Shown here: piece by piece, positions 43,283 through 51,401 of the stretch
How the letters are laid out: each line of letters begins with the position of its first letter
Position numbering within the stretch: position 1 is the stretch's first letter
Source of the DNA: Lysinimonas soli
GTDB taxonomy: Bacteria; Actinomycetota; Actinomycetes; Actinomycetales; Microbacteriaceae
Assembly (NCBI RefSeq): GCF_042655435.1
Contig: NZ_JBHSMG010000002.1
Coordinates: 620,001 to 684,000, forward strand
Direction: 5' to 3'
DNA: 64,000 bases
The notes under the pieces: generated by a model
Database searches by the model: none
Told to the model about the DNA's origin: nothing
Seen by the model: only the letters and a program-made list of their open reading frames with translations
Position numbers and translations under genes: made by a program

Positions 43283-44176
43283 TCACGACGTCGAGGACCC
43301 GTGCCAACTCGAGACGATCAGCAGCACGGTGACGAAGAAGCCGACGACATAGTTGACCCAGAGGAATCGTTTCCAGCCCCGATTGGCGCGCGCGGAGTCG
43401 GCATCGGAGACCGACCAGTACGGCATGGCCAGGGCGATGTAGGGCACGACGAGAAACGCGGCGAGCCGTCCCGGCCATCCGAGCAGCAACATCACCAATC
43501 CGGCGGTGACCCACACTCCGATGGCGAGACGCACGGTCCAGCGGGCGCCGATGGCAGTGGCGATCGACGAGATGCCGGCCGCGCGGTCGGGCACCACGTC
43601 CTGTACAGCGCCGAAGGCGTGACTCGCGATTCCCCAGAGCAGGAACGCCGCCACCGTCAACGTCGACGCGGGAGTGGGGGATGCGCCAGCGAGCGCGAGC
43701 CCAAAGACGGCCGGGCTGACGAAGTGGACGCTCGACGTGAGGGAATCCAGGAACGGTCTCTCCTTGAGTCTGAGCCCCGGCACGGAGTAGGCCACCACGG
43801 CGAACAGGCTGATCGTCAGGACGCCCCACGACCACGGTCCGCTGAGAGCGATCAGCGTGATGACGAACGGCGTGCTCAGCAGGACGGCCGCTCGCAGGGT
43901 CACCGCGTGGGCTTCTCGAGTGAGGACGGCTCCCTCGGCCCCGCCCTTGCGCGGGTTGGCGAGATCGGATTCGTAGTCGAAGACGTCGTTGATCCCGTAC
44001 ATCGCGAGGTTGTAGGGAATCAGAAAGAAGACCGTTCCCACGATCAACGGCGCGTCGATTCTCCCCGTGGTCACCAGGTATGCGGCGGCGAAGGGGTATG
44101 CAGTGTTGATCCAACTGACCGGCCGGGAGGCCAGGACCAGCTCTCGGATCATGCGGCGAGTGCTGTCACCGGTCAC
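43283..44176 (-). CDS. crtEb: Lycopene elongase (C50 carotenoid prenyltransferase)
   Basis: A 297-residue UbiA-type membrane prenyltransferase with about eight helices. The first Asp-rich motif reads NDVFDYESD and the second DVVPDRAAG, both for Mg-diphosphate binding. It adds dimethylallyl groups to lycopene, giving the C45 and C50 chains of decaprenoxanthin-type pigments. The start is uncertain: GTG at 44176 is preferred because GGGAGG (44187-44192, minus strand) lies 10 nt upstream; GTG at 44185 is too close to that site and ATG at 44152 has none. It is the last gene of the carotenoid operon and overlaps crtYf. Confidence 0.9.
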   Translation of the reverse strand: MTGDSTRRMIRELVLASRPVSWINTAYPFAAAYLVTTGRIDAPLIVGTVFFLIPYNLAMYGINDVFDYESDLANPRKGGAEGAVLTREAHAVTLRAAVLLSTPFVITLIALSGPWSWGVLTISLFAVVAYSVPGLRLKERPFLDSLTSSVHFVSPAVFGLALAGASPTPASTLTVAAFLLWGIASHAFGAVQDVVPDRAAGISSIATAIGARWTVRLAIGVWVTAGLVMLLLGWPGRLAAFLVVPYIALAMPYWSVSDADSARANRGWKRFLWVNYVVGFFVTVLLIVSSWHGSSTS

Positions 44177-44492
44177 GTGCGCCACGCCTCCCGAACAGGA
44201 GCCACAGGGAGGGAAGCAGGATCATGCCCGCCACGGGATAGGCGAAGTCCTCGACGGGAGCTGCCCCGAGGAACATCCCGGAGATGGCCGACGACGCGTA
44301 GCTCACGAGGCCGATGTCGATCATGACGTTGTCGAACACGATGGTCAGGACCAGCACCGACGCACCGGCGGCAGCGATCGGCACGGCCCAGCGGGTCACG
44401 ACGCGGCCGGGTCGAGGCGTCAACCGCACCGCGGCGAGGAGCACCGCGCTCGCGACCGCGAGGAAGACCAGGTTCAGCCACCAGTAGGTCAC
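44166..44492 (-). CDS. crtYf: C50 carotenoid epsilon-cyclase subunit
   Basis: A 108-residue membrane protein with three hydrophobic helices, matching the small heterodimeric lycopene-cyclase-domain subunits. Family marks include TIVFDNVMIDIGLVSY and the PVEDFAYP motif near residue 83. With CrtYe it cyclises the C50 precursor. The GTG overlaps the crtYe stop by 4 nt. The gene order crtI-crtYe-crtYf-crtEb is that of known decaprenoxanthin clusters. Ring type (epsilon, beta or gamma) cannot be fixed from sequence. Confidence 0.88.
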   Translation of the reverse strand: MTYWWLNLVFLAVASAVLLAAVRLTPRPGRVVTRWAVPIAAAGASVLVLTIVFDNVMIDIGLVSYASSAISGMFLGAAPVEDFAYPVAGMILLPSLWLLFGRRGARDR

Positions 44493-44818
44493 GGAGCACC
44501 CCGCTTGGCGTGCGACATGACGCGGCCTGCGCCGGTCACGAGCACCATGATCAAGTAGCAGAGGAATGCAAGGAAGACGGGCTCCTCCACGGGGAGTTCC
44601 GGAGCCAGCACGATGCCGGTCGCAAACGAAGACGACCCGCGGGAGAAGATCCCCAGGTGGATTCCGCAGAGGTCCCAAGCGAGGAAGAAGAGGATCCCGA
44701 TCACCAGCACCGCTGCGGCCCGCCACGCGTCGTGCCAGAAGAACAGGCGATAGCGACGGTCGACCAGGATCGTGCTGAAGATCGCGGCAAGGAGGACCAG
44801 CAGGTATCCCGCGCTCAC
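44489..44818 (-). CDS. crtYe: C50 carotenoid epsilon-cyclase subunit
   Basis: A 109-residue membrane protein with three helices. The FFLAWDLCGIHLGIFSRG stretch and the LPVEEPVFLAF motif (parallel to PVEDFAYP in CrtYf) identify a lycopene-cyclase-domain subunit. The GTG at 44818 overlaps the crtI stop by 4 nt; longer open frame lies inside crtI. CrtYe and CrtYf act together, the acidic PVEE/PVED residues being the probable acid catalysts. Confidence 0.88.
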   Translation of the reverse strand: MSAGYLLVLLAAIFSTILVDRRYRLFFWHDAWRAAAVLVIGILFFLAWDLCGIHLGIFSRGSSSFATGIVLAPELPVEEPVFLAFLCYLIMVLVTGAGRVMSHAKRGAP

Positions 44819-46392
44819 AGCGGCTCCGCCAGGGGAGAGGCGCTGGTGTCGTTGCGCAGTCGCTTCACGACCAGCTCCGCGCTGATGAGGCACATGGGCA
44901 GTCCGATGCCCGGAATGGTGCTCCCGCCGGCATAGAACAATCCGCTCACACGAGACGAGATGTTCCTTCCCCGCAGGAAGGCGCTCTGCCGCAGCGTGTG
45001 TGCCGGCCCGAGCGCGCTGCCCTTCCAGGAGTGCAGCTCGCGTTCGAAGTCGGCTGGTCCGATCGTGCGGCGCACCACGATGCGGTCGGCCAGATCAGGA
45101 ATGCCCGCCCACTCGCTGATCTGAGCGATGGCTCGATCGGCGACCGCCTCGACGGAGGGGTCCCCGCGTCCGCCTACGCCGCCGGAACCGATTCCCGGAT
45201 CCGCTGGGACGGGCACCAGGACGAACAGATTCTCGTGCCCAGGCGGCGCTACGGCGCGGTCGGTCGCGCTGGGCCGGCAGACGTAGATCGACGCGGGGTC
45301 CGGGATCGAGGTCGGCTCGGTGAAGATGCGAGCGAAGTTGTCGCCCCAATCGGTGGTGAAGAACAGGCTGTGATGGGCGAGTTCGGGCAGGGCGCCTCGC
45401 ACCCCGAGAAGCACCAGCACGGCGCCGGGGCCCGCGACCCGGGTCGTCCACCAACTCGCCGGATAGCTGCGCAGCGCCTCGGGCAGCAACTCGGTCTCCG
45501 TGTGATGCAGATCGGCCGTCGAGACGACCACCTCTGCGCTCATGTGCTGCGGCGTACCCTCGGCGTCCATGAAGTCGACGCCGGTCACACGCGGATGGCT
45601 GCCCGCGCTGGTGGCGATGGCGGTCGCCCGGGCTCCCGTGACGATGTGCACGCCCTCGGCCCTGGCCAGTTCGGCGATGCCCCCGATGACCGCGGAGAAG
45701 CCGCCGTCGGGGTAATACACGCCGTCGTCAAGATCGAGATGGCTCATGAGGTGGTAGAGGCTCGGTGTCATCGAGGGCGATGATCCGAGGAAGACGGCCG
45801 GGTACCCGAGGATCTGCCGAAGGCGCGGGTCCTGGAACGAGGCGGCGGCGAACCGGTCGAGCGGGTGCCGGAGCAGACGCAGTAGCCGTGCGCTCCGTCT
45901 CAGCACGGCGGGGCTCAGGAGCGTGCGGAACGAGGCGAAGGTGGTGTAGAGGAAGCGGCGCAGGGCCATCGAGTAGGCATCTTTCGCCGAGGAGAGATAG
46001 CGATCGAACGCGTCACCTGCGCCGGGTTCGAGTTGCTCGAAGGTCTGCCGATTACGACTTCTGTCGGCGACGATCTCGACCGGCTCGTCGTATCCCTCGA
46101 AGAAGACGCGATAATTCGGGTCCAGCCGGACCAAGTCGAGCTGCTCCGCGCTGGAGGTTCCAAGCAGGCGGTAGAAGTGGTCGAACACCTCGGGCATCAG
46201 ATACCACGACGGTCCCGTGTCGAAGCGGAAGCCATCGGATGACCAACTCCCGGCACGCCCGCCCAGTTCGTCGCGCGCCTCGAGCACGGTGACGACGAAC
46301 CCTTCCCGCGCGAGCAAGGCGGCCGTGGCCAGCCCGGCGATCCCGGCTCCGATGACGACGGCGGGAGTGCCCGGGGTGCGGCCGGCCTTCAT
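44815..46392 (-). CDS. crtI: Phytoene desaturase
   Basis: A 525-residue CrtI flavoenzyme. The N-terminal dinucleotide motif reads VIGAGIAGLATAALLAREG near residue 13, followed by LEARDELGGRAGS and FDTGPSWYLMPEVF; the C-terminus has FYAGGSTIPGIGLPMCLISAE, the FAD/NAD closing motif of bacterial CrtI. It converts phytoene stepwise to lycopene. The ATG at 46392 overlaps the crtB stop by 4 nt; the frame upstream is non-coding read-through of crtB. Length is normal for the family. Confidence 0.95.
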   Translation of the reverse strand: MKAGRTPGTPAVVIGAGIAGLATAALLAREGFVVTVLEARDELGGRAGSWSSDGFRFDTGPSWYLMPEVFDHFYRLLGTSSAEQLDLVRLDPNYRVFFEGYDEPVEIVADRSRNRQTFEQLEPGAGDAFDRYLSSAKDAYSMALRRFLYTTFASFRTLLSPAVLRRSARLLRLLRHPLDRFAAASFQDPRLRQILGYPAVFLGSSPSMTPSLYHLMSHLDLDDGVYYPDGGFSAVIGGIAELARAEGVHIVTGARATAIATSAGSHPRVTGVDFMDAEGTPQHMSAEVVVSTADLHHTETELLPEALRSYPASWWTTRVAGPGAVLVLLGVRGALPELAHHSLFFTTDWGDNFARIFTEPTSIPDPASIYVCRPSATDRAVAPPGHENLFVLVPVPADPGIGSGGVGGRGDPSVEAVADRAIAQISEWAGIPDLADRIVVRRTIGPADFERELHSWKGSALGPAHTLRQSAFLRGRNISSRVSGLFYAGGSTIPGIGLPMCLISAELVVKRLRNDTSASPLAEPL

Positions 46393-47279
46393 CGTCGTCG
46401 CTCCGCGCGGCCGAGCAGCTGTGCCTCGAGCAGGATGCGCAGCTTGGCGAGGGTGGGTACCCGGATGCGTCGACTGAGCAGATCGGATGCGGGCGTCGCG
46501 CGGATCCGCGCGGTCAACTCCCGGAACAGTCCGTGCGCGGCCGCGACGGCCGCGCGACAGCTGCGAGGGAGGTACGGGATCGCCGTCCGGGCGATCTCGA
46601 GGTCCGCCTCGATGTCGGCGAGCAGCTGCTGCTTCTGCGCTTCGCTCAGCCGCGCCGGGTCGATGTCGGGGAAGTAGTTCCTGTGCAGCGCGATCCAATC
46701 GGTTCGCAGGTCACGCAGGAAGTTGATCTTCTGGAACGCCGCGCCCAACCGCCGAGCACCCTGTTCGAGCCGACGGCGCTGATCGGCTTCGTCGGGGCCC
46801 TCGCTCAGAAAGACCTTGAGACACATCAGGCCGATGACCTCGGCCGAGCCGTAGATGTAGTCGCGTACCTGCTCGTTCGTGAAGGCCGCGGGGTCGAGGT
46901 CGCGCCGCATGGAGGCGAAGAACGGACGGGTCAGCTCGGGGCCGATTCCCGCCGCTCGGGCGGTGACCGCGAAGGAGTGCACGATCAGATTGGCGCTGTA
47001 GCCGAGTTGAAGGGTTCTCTCGGTTTCGGCCTCGAGCGCGTCGAGGAGCGCCCGCTGGGCCTCACGTCTGAGGCCCGCCTCGGCGGCGGCCCCGTCGACG
47101 ATCTCGTCGGCGATGCGCACGAGTCCATAGATGTTCTCGATGCCCGGGCGGAGGCGACGATCCATCAGCCGAGTCGCCATTCCGAACGATGTCGAGTACT
47201 CGTGGATGACGCGGGCTGAACTCAGCTGGGCGGCGCGCGAGTAGAGCGCGAGCCCCGAGTCGAGGCGGCTGCCGATCAC
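46389..47279 (-). CDS. crtB: Phytoene synthase
   Basis: A 296-residue trans-isoprenyl diphosphate synthase fold. Asp-rich motifs are RIADEIVD near residue 56 and NFLRDLRTDW near 184, and YIYGSAEVIGLM matches the phytoene/squalene synthase signature. It condenses two geranylgeranyl diphosphates to phytoene. The GTG start overlaps the crtE stop by 4 nt. Confidence 0.95.
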   Translation of the reverse strand: MIGSRLDSGLALYSRAAQLSSARVIHEYSTSFGMATRLMDRRLRPGIENIYGLVRIADEIVDGAAAEAGLRREAQRALLDALEAETERTLQLGYSANLIVHSFAVTARAAGIGPELTRPFFASMRRDLDPAAFTNEQVRDYIYGSAEVIGLMCLKVFLSEGPDEADQRRRLEQGARRLGAAFQKINFLRDLRTDWIALHRNYFPDIDPARLSEAQKQQLLADIEADLEIARTAIPYLPRSCRAAVAAAHGLFRELTARIRATPASDLLSRRIRVPTLAKLRILLEAQLLGRAERRR

Positions 47280-48343
47280 GAAACGCGCTCCCGCGCCGCT
47301 GAGGCCACGCGGTCCAGATGCTGTCGCAGGCTCGCGGGCACGGCGGGCGACGCGAGCGCCGCCGAGGCAATGCGCGTGCAGTCGTCGATCAGGTTCTCGG
47401 TGAACGCACGCGCGCCGTTGCGCTCGAGCAGCGCGCGCACCCTGCAGGCGTCCCGATCGGTCACCACCCCGAGCGCGAGGGCGTTCCGCAGCTCGCCGTC
47501 ATCGTCGTGCTGAAGCGCGTAGCACATCATGGGCGTCATCTTTCCGGTGTGCAGGTCGCTCGACGTGCTCTTTCCCGTCAGGTGCTCGGCTCCGTACACC
47601 CCGAGAACGTCGTCACGCAGTTGGAAGGCGATCCCGATCTGATGCCCGAATTCGCTCAGGGCCCGCAACGTCTCGTCCGAGGCCCCGGCCAAGATGGCCC
47701 CCGCCAACAGAGGAGCCTGAAACGAGTAGTGGGCGGTCTTCCACTGCGTCATCGACAGGCTCTCGGCGAGCTCGGGCACCTCGACGCCGGTGGCGAAGGC
47801 GACGTCGGCCAACTCGCCCGCCGCGGTCACGAACATGGTCTCTTCGATCAAGTCCAACAGCGCCGAACGTCGCGTGGCCGAGATCTCGAGTCGTGCGATG
47901 TGAGCCTGCGCGGCGTGTATGAGCAGGTCGCCCGCGAGGATCGCCGACGCCGCACCCCAGTCCTCCGCGGATTTTGCGCTCACGCCACGTTCCGTCGCAC
48001 GTGTCGTGAAGGTGCCCGCCAGGTTCGGTCGGCCCCGCCGCGTCGTGTCGCCGTCGATGACGTCGTCGTGCAGGAGAAACGCCGTATGCAGGAGCTCAAA
48101 GGCCGTCGCGACGGTGATCACGTCGTCGTGGGCTCCGCCCAGTGCGTGATACGCGTCGATGACGAGGGCTGGACGGAATCGTTTGCCGCCCTCGCTCGAG
48201 AGCCGTGCTGCGCCCCACAGCTCCGCATAGCGACGGCCCAGCGGGAGCGCCATGGTCTGCATTCGGGCGAAGAACTCCTCGATCCGCAGGGAGACCTCGG
48301 TGACGGCATCCGAGCTGCCGGGCCGAGACATGATCAGCGTCAT
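47276..48343 (-). CDS. crtE: Geranylgeranyl diphosphate synthase
   Basis: A 355-residue polyprenyl synthase. GGKRFRP near residue 53, the first Asp-rich motif in LLHDDVIDGDTTRRGRP near 93 and the second in FQLRDDVLGVYG near 237 are all present. It builds C20 diphosphate for CrtB from IPP and DMAPP. The ATG at 48343 overlaps the idi stop by 4 nt; sequence open upstream lies in idi. The length matches actinobacterial CrtE/IdsA proteins (350-370). Confidence 0.94.
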   Translation of the reverse strand: MTLIMSRPGSSDAVTEVSLRIEEFFARMQTMALPLGRRYAELWGAARLSSEGGKRFRPALVIDAYHALGGAHDDVITVATAFELLHTAFLLHDDVIDGDTTRRGRPNLAGTFTTRATERGVSAKSAEDWGAASAILAGDLLIHAAQAHIARLEISATRRSALLDLIEETMFVTAAGELADVAFATGVEVPELAESLSMTQWKTAHYSFQAPLLAGAILAGASDETLRALSEFGHQIGIAFQLRDDVLGVYGAEHLTGKSTSSDLHTGKMTPMMCYALQHDDDGELRNALALGVVTDRDACRVRALLERNGARAFTENLIDDCTRIASAALASPAVPASLRQHLDRVASAARERVS

Positions 48344-48930
48344 CGCGGCGCCCCGTGGCGCGACGCGGGCTGCGCCGTGCTCGCTGAGCTGGCCGATCCG
48401 CCGAGCAGGGGAAGCACCTGCGCCTGCAGCACCATCCAGGGGCTGAAGGCCCACGGGGTCGCCCGAACCGATCGGCCGAGGTCTGCCCTGTCGACCCAGG
48501 CGTGATCCATGACCTCTCCCGGGTGGGGCGTCACATGGCCTCGCAACGAGGCGACGTAGACCGGACACACCTCGTTCTCGACGACTCCGCTGGAATCGGT
48601 GGCGCGGTACCGGAACACGGGCAGGGCCAGCTCGACGTCTGACAGCTCCACACCGATCTCGTAGTCGGCACGCCGGTGCACGGCGGCCAGCAAGGACTCG
48701 CTCGGCTTCGGGTGACCGCAGAACGAGTTCGACCAGACGCCCGGCCAGGTCTTCTTGGTCAGCGCGCGGCGGGTCACGAGCACCTCGCCCCGGCCGTTGA
48801 GGACGTAACACGAGAATGCCAGGTGCAGAGGGGTATCCGGGCCGTGGACGGCTGCCTTCGAGGCCGTGCCGGTGGGAGTGCCGTCGATACCCAGAAGCAC
48901 GACTTCGTCGACATCCGTACTGGCCGTCAT
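48340..48930 (-). CDS. idi: Isopentenyl-diphosphate delta-isomerase, type I
   Basis: A 196-residue Nudix-fold IDI-1. Catalytic Cys is in SNSFCGHPKP (about residue 70), metal-binding His in the same segment and in LHLAFSCYV, and the Glu in VENEVCPVY is the second catalytic position. It interconverts IPP and DMAPP, supplying DMAPP for both CrtE and the CrtEb elongation step. AAGGAG precedes the ATG. It is the promoter-proximal gene of the carotenoid operon. Confidence 0.94.
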   Translation of the reverse strand: MTASTDVDEVVLLGIDGTPTGTASKAAVHGPDTPLHLAFSCYVLNGRGEVLVTRRALTKKTWPGVWSNSFCGHPKPSESLLAAVHRRADYEIGVELSDVELALPVFRYRATDSSGVVENEVCPVYVASLRGHVTPHPGEVMDHAWVDRADLGRSVRATPWAFSPWMVLQAQVLPLLGGSASSASTAQPASRHGAPR

Positions 48931-48960
48931 GCGGTCTCCTTCTCATCGCTCTTGCGTGGC

Positions 48961-49009
48961 TAGCCTAGCTAAAAACTAGCTAAGAAAGCATTCTTCATCC
49001 GCATACAAT
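48961..49009. promoter_or_regulatory. Carotenoid operon/marR divergent control region
   Basis: The 85-bp gap between idi and marR is AT-rich against its surroundings. TAGCTA occurs at 48966-48971 and 48977-48982, spaced by 5 nt, with a further TAGC at 48961-48964; this symmetric cluster is a likely MarR operator. TACAAT at 49004-49009 lies only 6 nt before the marR ATG, which fits a leaderless transcript, and the TAGCTA pair then covers its -35 position. Confidence 0.6.
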
Positions 49010-49015
49010 ATCCAC

Positions 49016-49576
49016 ATGCGAGCGTCCCGCAATCTGCCATCGCGGGACGCCGACACGATGCTCGACCCGCGCGTGATCGACCCGCGCCAAGAACTCGTCG
49101 ACTACTCCGGGATGGATGACGCCGAGATCGCGCAGATCGTGAAGGTGCTGTCGGGCCTGCGTCGCTGGCGCGAAGCGGAGCAGGCCCTCAGTCTCGAGTC
49201 GCGCAGCCACATGAGGTTGAACGAGACCGACATGAAGGCGCTCCGATTCCTGGTCGTCTCGAAGAACCAGGGGGTCGTCGTGACGCCGGGCAGCCTCGCC
49301 GAGCACTTGAACATCTCCACGGCGTCGACCACCAAGCTCCTCGATCGCCTCGCGACCGCCGGGCACATCGAGCGCTCGCCGCATCCGACCGATCGCAGAG
49401 CGCTGAGGATCACGATCACCCAGTCCACGCACGAACAGGTGCGGGAGTCGGTCGGGCGCACTCACGCTCTGCGGTTCGACGTCGCCGCCCGACTCAGCCC
49501 GCCGGAGCGCGAGGTCGTCATCCGGTTCCTGAATGACTTGAGCAGTACCGGCGCCGAACCGGAGGCGACGAGCTAG
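49016..49576 (+). CDS. MarR-family regulator divergent from the carotenoid operon (CrtR-like)
   Basis: A 186-residue MarR protein. The winged HTH covers roughly residues 70-140 (LRFLVVSKNQGVVVTPGSLAEHLNISTAS and the wing HPTDRRALRITIT). The position matches CrtR of Corynebacterium glutamicum, a MarR repressor transcribed divergently from the crt operon and reported to respond to GGPP-type prenyl diphosphates; equivalence here is inferred from family and layout. The ATG at 49016 is chosen because of the leaderless-type -10 six nt upstream; ATG codons further in (49057, 49111) would shorten the N-terminus only. Confidence 0.88.
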   Translation: MRASRNLPSRDADTMLDPRVIDPRQELVDYSGMDDAEIAQIVKVLSGLRRWREAEQALSLESRSHMRLNETDMKALRFLVVSKNQGVVVTPGSLAEHLNISTASTTKLLDRLATAGHIERSPHPTDRRALRITITQSTHEQVRESVGRTHALRFDVAARLSPPEREVVIRFLNDLSSTGAEPEATS

Positions 49577-49617
49577 GCTCGACGGCGCGGCGATCCGCCG
49601 TGCGGGGAGGTGAATCG

Positions 49618-50154
49618 ATGAGCGATCAGAACGGGGCCCCGATCGACCCGCGGTACGACCCTGCGTTCCAGCGGGGGTTCGAGGGCGAGGTCACGACGGC
49701 GCCGCGTGGCCAGTCGACCCTGCGGCGGACGGCGGCGGTCAACCCGGCTCCGGCTCGCCCCGTTGCACAGCAGGTCGAGGAGTCCCCGCGTGCCGCCGAT
49801 GTCGCAACGCCGCGCCCGCCCGTCGAGGAGCTCGCTGAGGCGACGGCCGATGCCGACGCGGCCGCCCCCGTGGCCCCCTCGCCTACTGCCACACCGCGCG
49901 AGCTCGCCCGCAATCCCTTCGTGATCGCGCTCGCCGCCCTCGCGGTCGTGCTCGTGATCGGCGGTGCGATCTGGGCGTACGAGGGCTTCGCGACGATCGT
50001 CCGCAACGGGGGAACCCGCAACGAGGTCGAGTACTGGGCCGCGCAGACGATGTCATTCGGGGCGCCTCTCACGATCATCGTCGGCGTCGCGGTGGTCGCC
50101 GCCCTGCTCGTGCTCTTCGGGCGGAGCTGGCAGCGCAGTCACCGTTCCGGCTGA
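49618..50154 (+). CDS. Uncharacterised membrane protein, Pro/Ala-rich N-terminus and two helices
   Basis: A 178-residue protein with no family recognised. Residues 1-95 are hydrophilic, rich in Ala, Pro and Glu and likely disordered; FVIALAALAVVLVIGGAIWAY and PLTIIVGVAVVAALLVLF form two membrane helices with both ends probably cytoplasmic. GGGGAGG precedes the ATG. Proteins of this layout are common in Microbacteriaceae. It stands alone, convergent with the DUF3052 gene. Confidence 0.8.
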   Translation: MSDQNGAPIDPRYDPAFQRGFEGEVTTAPRGQSTLRRTAAVNPAPARPVAQQVEESPRAADVATPRPPVEELAEATADADAAAPVAPSPTATPRELARNPFVIALAALAVVLVIGGAIWAYEGFATIVRNGGTRNEVEYWAAQTMSFGAPLTIIVGVAVVAALLVLFGRSWQRSHRSG

Positions 50155-50179
50155 CCGCCGCGCACCGCGCCGGCGGGGG

Positions 50180-50581
50180 TCAGCGGTGCTCGCGCCGCCA
50201 CACGAGCTTGAGCCCCGACCAGTCGTCGTCGATTGCGGCGACCTTGACGTCGACCAGCGTGCGCGCCAGTGCCGCGGCGCGCACGACCGAGTCGCTCAGA
50301 TCGCTGACATGACCGGCGGCCTTGCGCGGCCACGCGATCCAGAGCGCACCGGCCGGGAAGATCCGGGACTCCTGGGCGAGCAGCACCGACTCGAGTTCGG
50401 CGGCGGTGCGGACGAACGCCACGACCACGTCGGCCGGTGCGTCGTCGGGCGCGCGGTCGGCGGCGTCCGGGTCGGTCGCGAAGGCCCAGCCGTCGTCGGC
50501 GCCGACGAGCGACCAGCGCGCGCCCGGCACGATGCCGAGCTTCGTAAGCTGGGGCGTCCCGGAGTAGCCCGCGTCCGCCAT
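50180..50581 (-). CDS. DUF3052 family protein
   Basis: A 133-residue soluble protein that matches the actinobacterial DUF3052 family: early SGTPQLTKLGIVPGARW, middle VVVAFVRTAAELES and late LWIAWPRKAAGHVSDLSDSVVR followed by a VDVKVAAIDDDWSGLKLVWR end. Function is unknown. It follows the membrane protein gene at 50588 by 6 nt and is likely co-transcribed. Confidence 0.85.
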   Translation of the reverse strand: MADAGYSGTPQLTKLGIVPGARWSLVGADDGWAFATDPDAADRAPDDAPADVVVAFVRTAAELESVLLAQESRIFPAGALWIAWPRKAAGHVSDLSDSVVRAAALARTLVDVKVAAIDDDWSGLKLVWRREHR

Positions 50582-50587
50582 CCGCGG

Positions 50588-51304
50588 CTACTTCGGGTCA
50601 GGGCCGTCGAGAGGGCGCCCATCGAGAGAGCGTCCGTCGAGGGGTCGACCGTCGACCGGCATTCCGTTGAGGGTCGTGCCCTCGGAGGTCTGATTGTCGA
50701 GCCCCTGGCTATCGAGCATCTGGCCGTAGCGCGGCCTGCCGTCGGGCGTCTGACCGGAGGCGCTCGGAGCACCCGACGCGGCATCCGTCGGCGCCTGCGC
50801 GCCCGACGGCGGCGCGACCGGGGCGCTCTCGGCCTGTGGCATCCGGGCCTGACGGAAGGCGCCGCGCAGGATGCTGAAGCAGCCGAGCAGACCGAACGCG
50901 GCTGCGAGCAGCAGGCTCACGAACGCCTGACCGGTCACCATGTCCTGGAATGCGAACGACCACACCCGCGAGTCGACGATCCCCTCGGGGATGCTGCCGC
51001 CCGTCTGCTGCGTGAACTGGACGACATTGTCGATCACGTAGCCCGAGATGAAGGCGAGCACCAGGGTCAGGACCGTGACGACGGTGACCGCGATCGCGCC
51101 GTTGCGGCTGATGCGACCGCCCGAGCCGAAGCGGTAAAGGCGCATCGCGAGCCAAGCCACCCCGAAGGCGACGAGCGAGGCCACGAAGCCAGCGCTCCAG
51201 ATGATGTCCCAGACGATGATGCCGGCCGGCAGGGCGAGCAACGCGAAGATCAGGCCGCGCTGAAAGTTCTCCGATGGCAGGGACGAGGGTGACGGCTGGG
51301 TCAT
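50588..51304 (-). CDS. Four-helix membrane protein with period-5 repeat tail
   Basis: A 238-residue protein of unknown function. Four membrane helices occupy about residues 13-165 (for example LIFALLALPAGIIVWDIIW and AFVSLLLAAAFGLLGCF). A Pro/Ala/Ser-rich linker follows, and the last 40 residues are units of five such as PVDGR, PLDGR, SLDGR and PLDGP. The tail is hydrophilic and cytoplasmic by the even helix count. It lies 6 nt upstream of DUF3052 in one unit. Confidence 0.82.
   Translation of the reverse strand: MTQPSPSSLPSENFQRGLIFALLALPAGIIVWDIIWSAGFVASLVAFGVAWLAMRLYRFGSGGRISRNGAIAVTVVTVLTLVLAFISGYVIDNVVQFTQQTGGSIPEGIVDSRVWSFAFQDMVTGQAFVSLLLAAAFGLLGCFSILRGAFRQARMPQAESAPVAPPSGAQAPTDAASGAPSASGQTPDGRPRYGQMLDSQGLDNQTSEGTTLNGMPVDGRPLDGRSLDGRPLDGPDPK
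50591..50710 (-). repeat. Degenerate 15-bp repeats encoding a pentapeptide-like tail
   Basis: The 3' end of the membrane-protein gene consists of about eight 15-bp units encoding x-Leu/Val-Asp/Asn-Gly-x. The last four units are nearly identical in protein and similar in DNA; earlier units are eroded. The pattern resembles pentapeptide repeats but is too short for a full coil. Confidence 0.65.
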
Positions 51305-51401
51305 GCCCCCACCATAGCCAGGCCGTCACCCCTGCGGGCGCGGATAGTGAGAAGAACTTCCCTCGCCCGCGGCCGTCGGGATGCCGCGCTTCGCCTCACT
51401 G

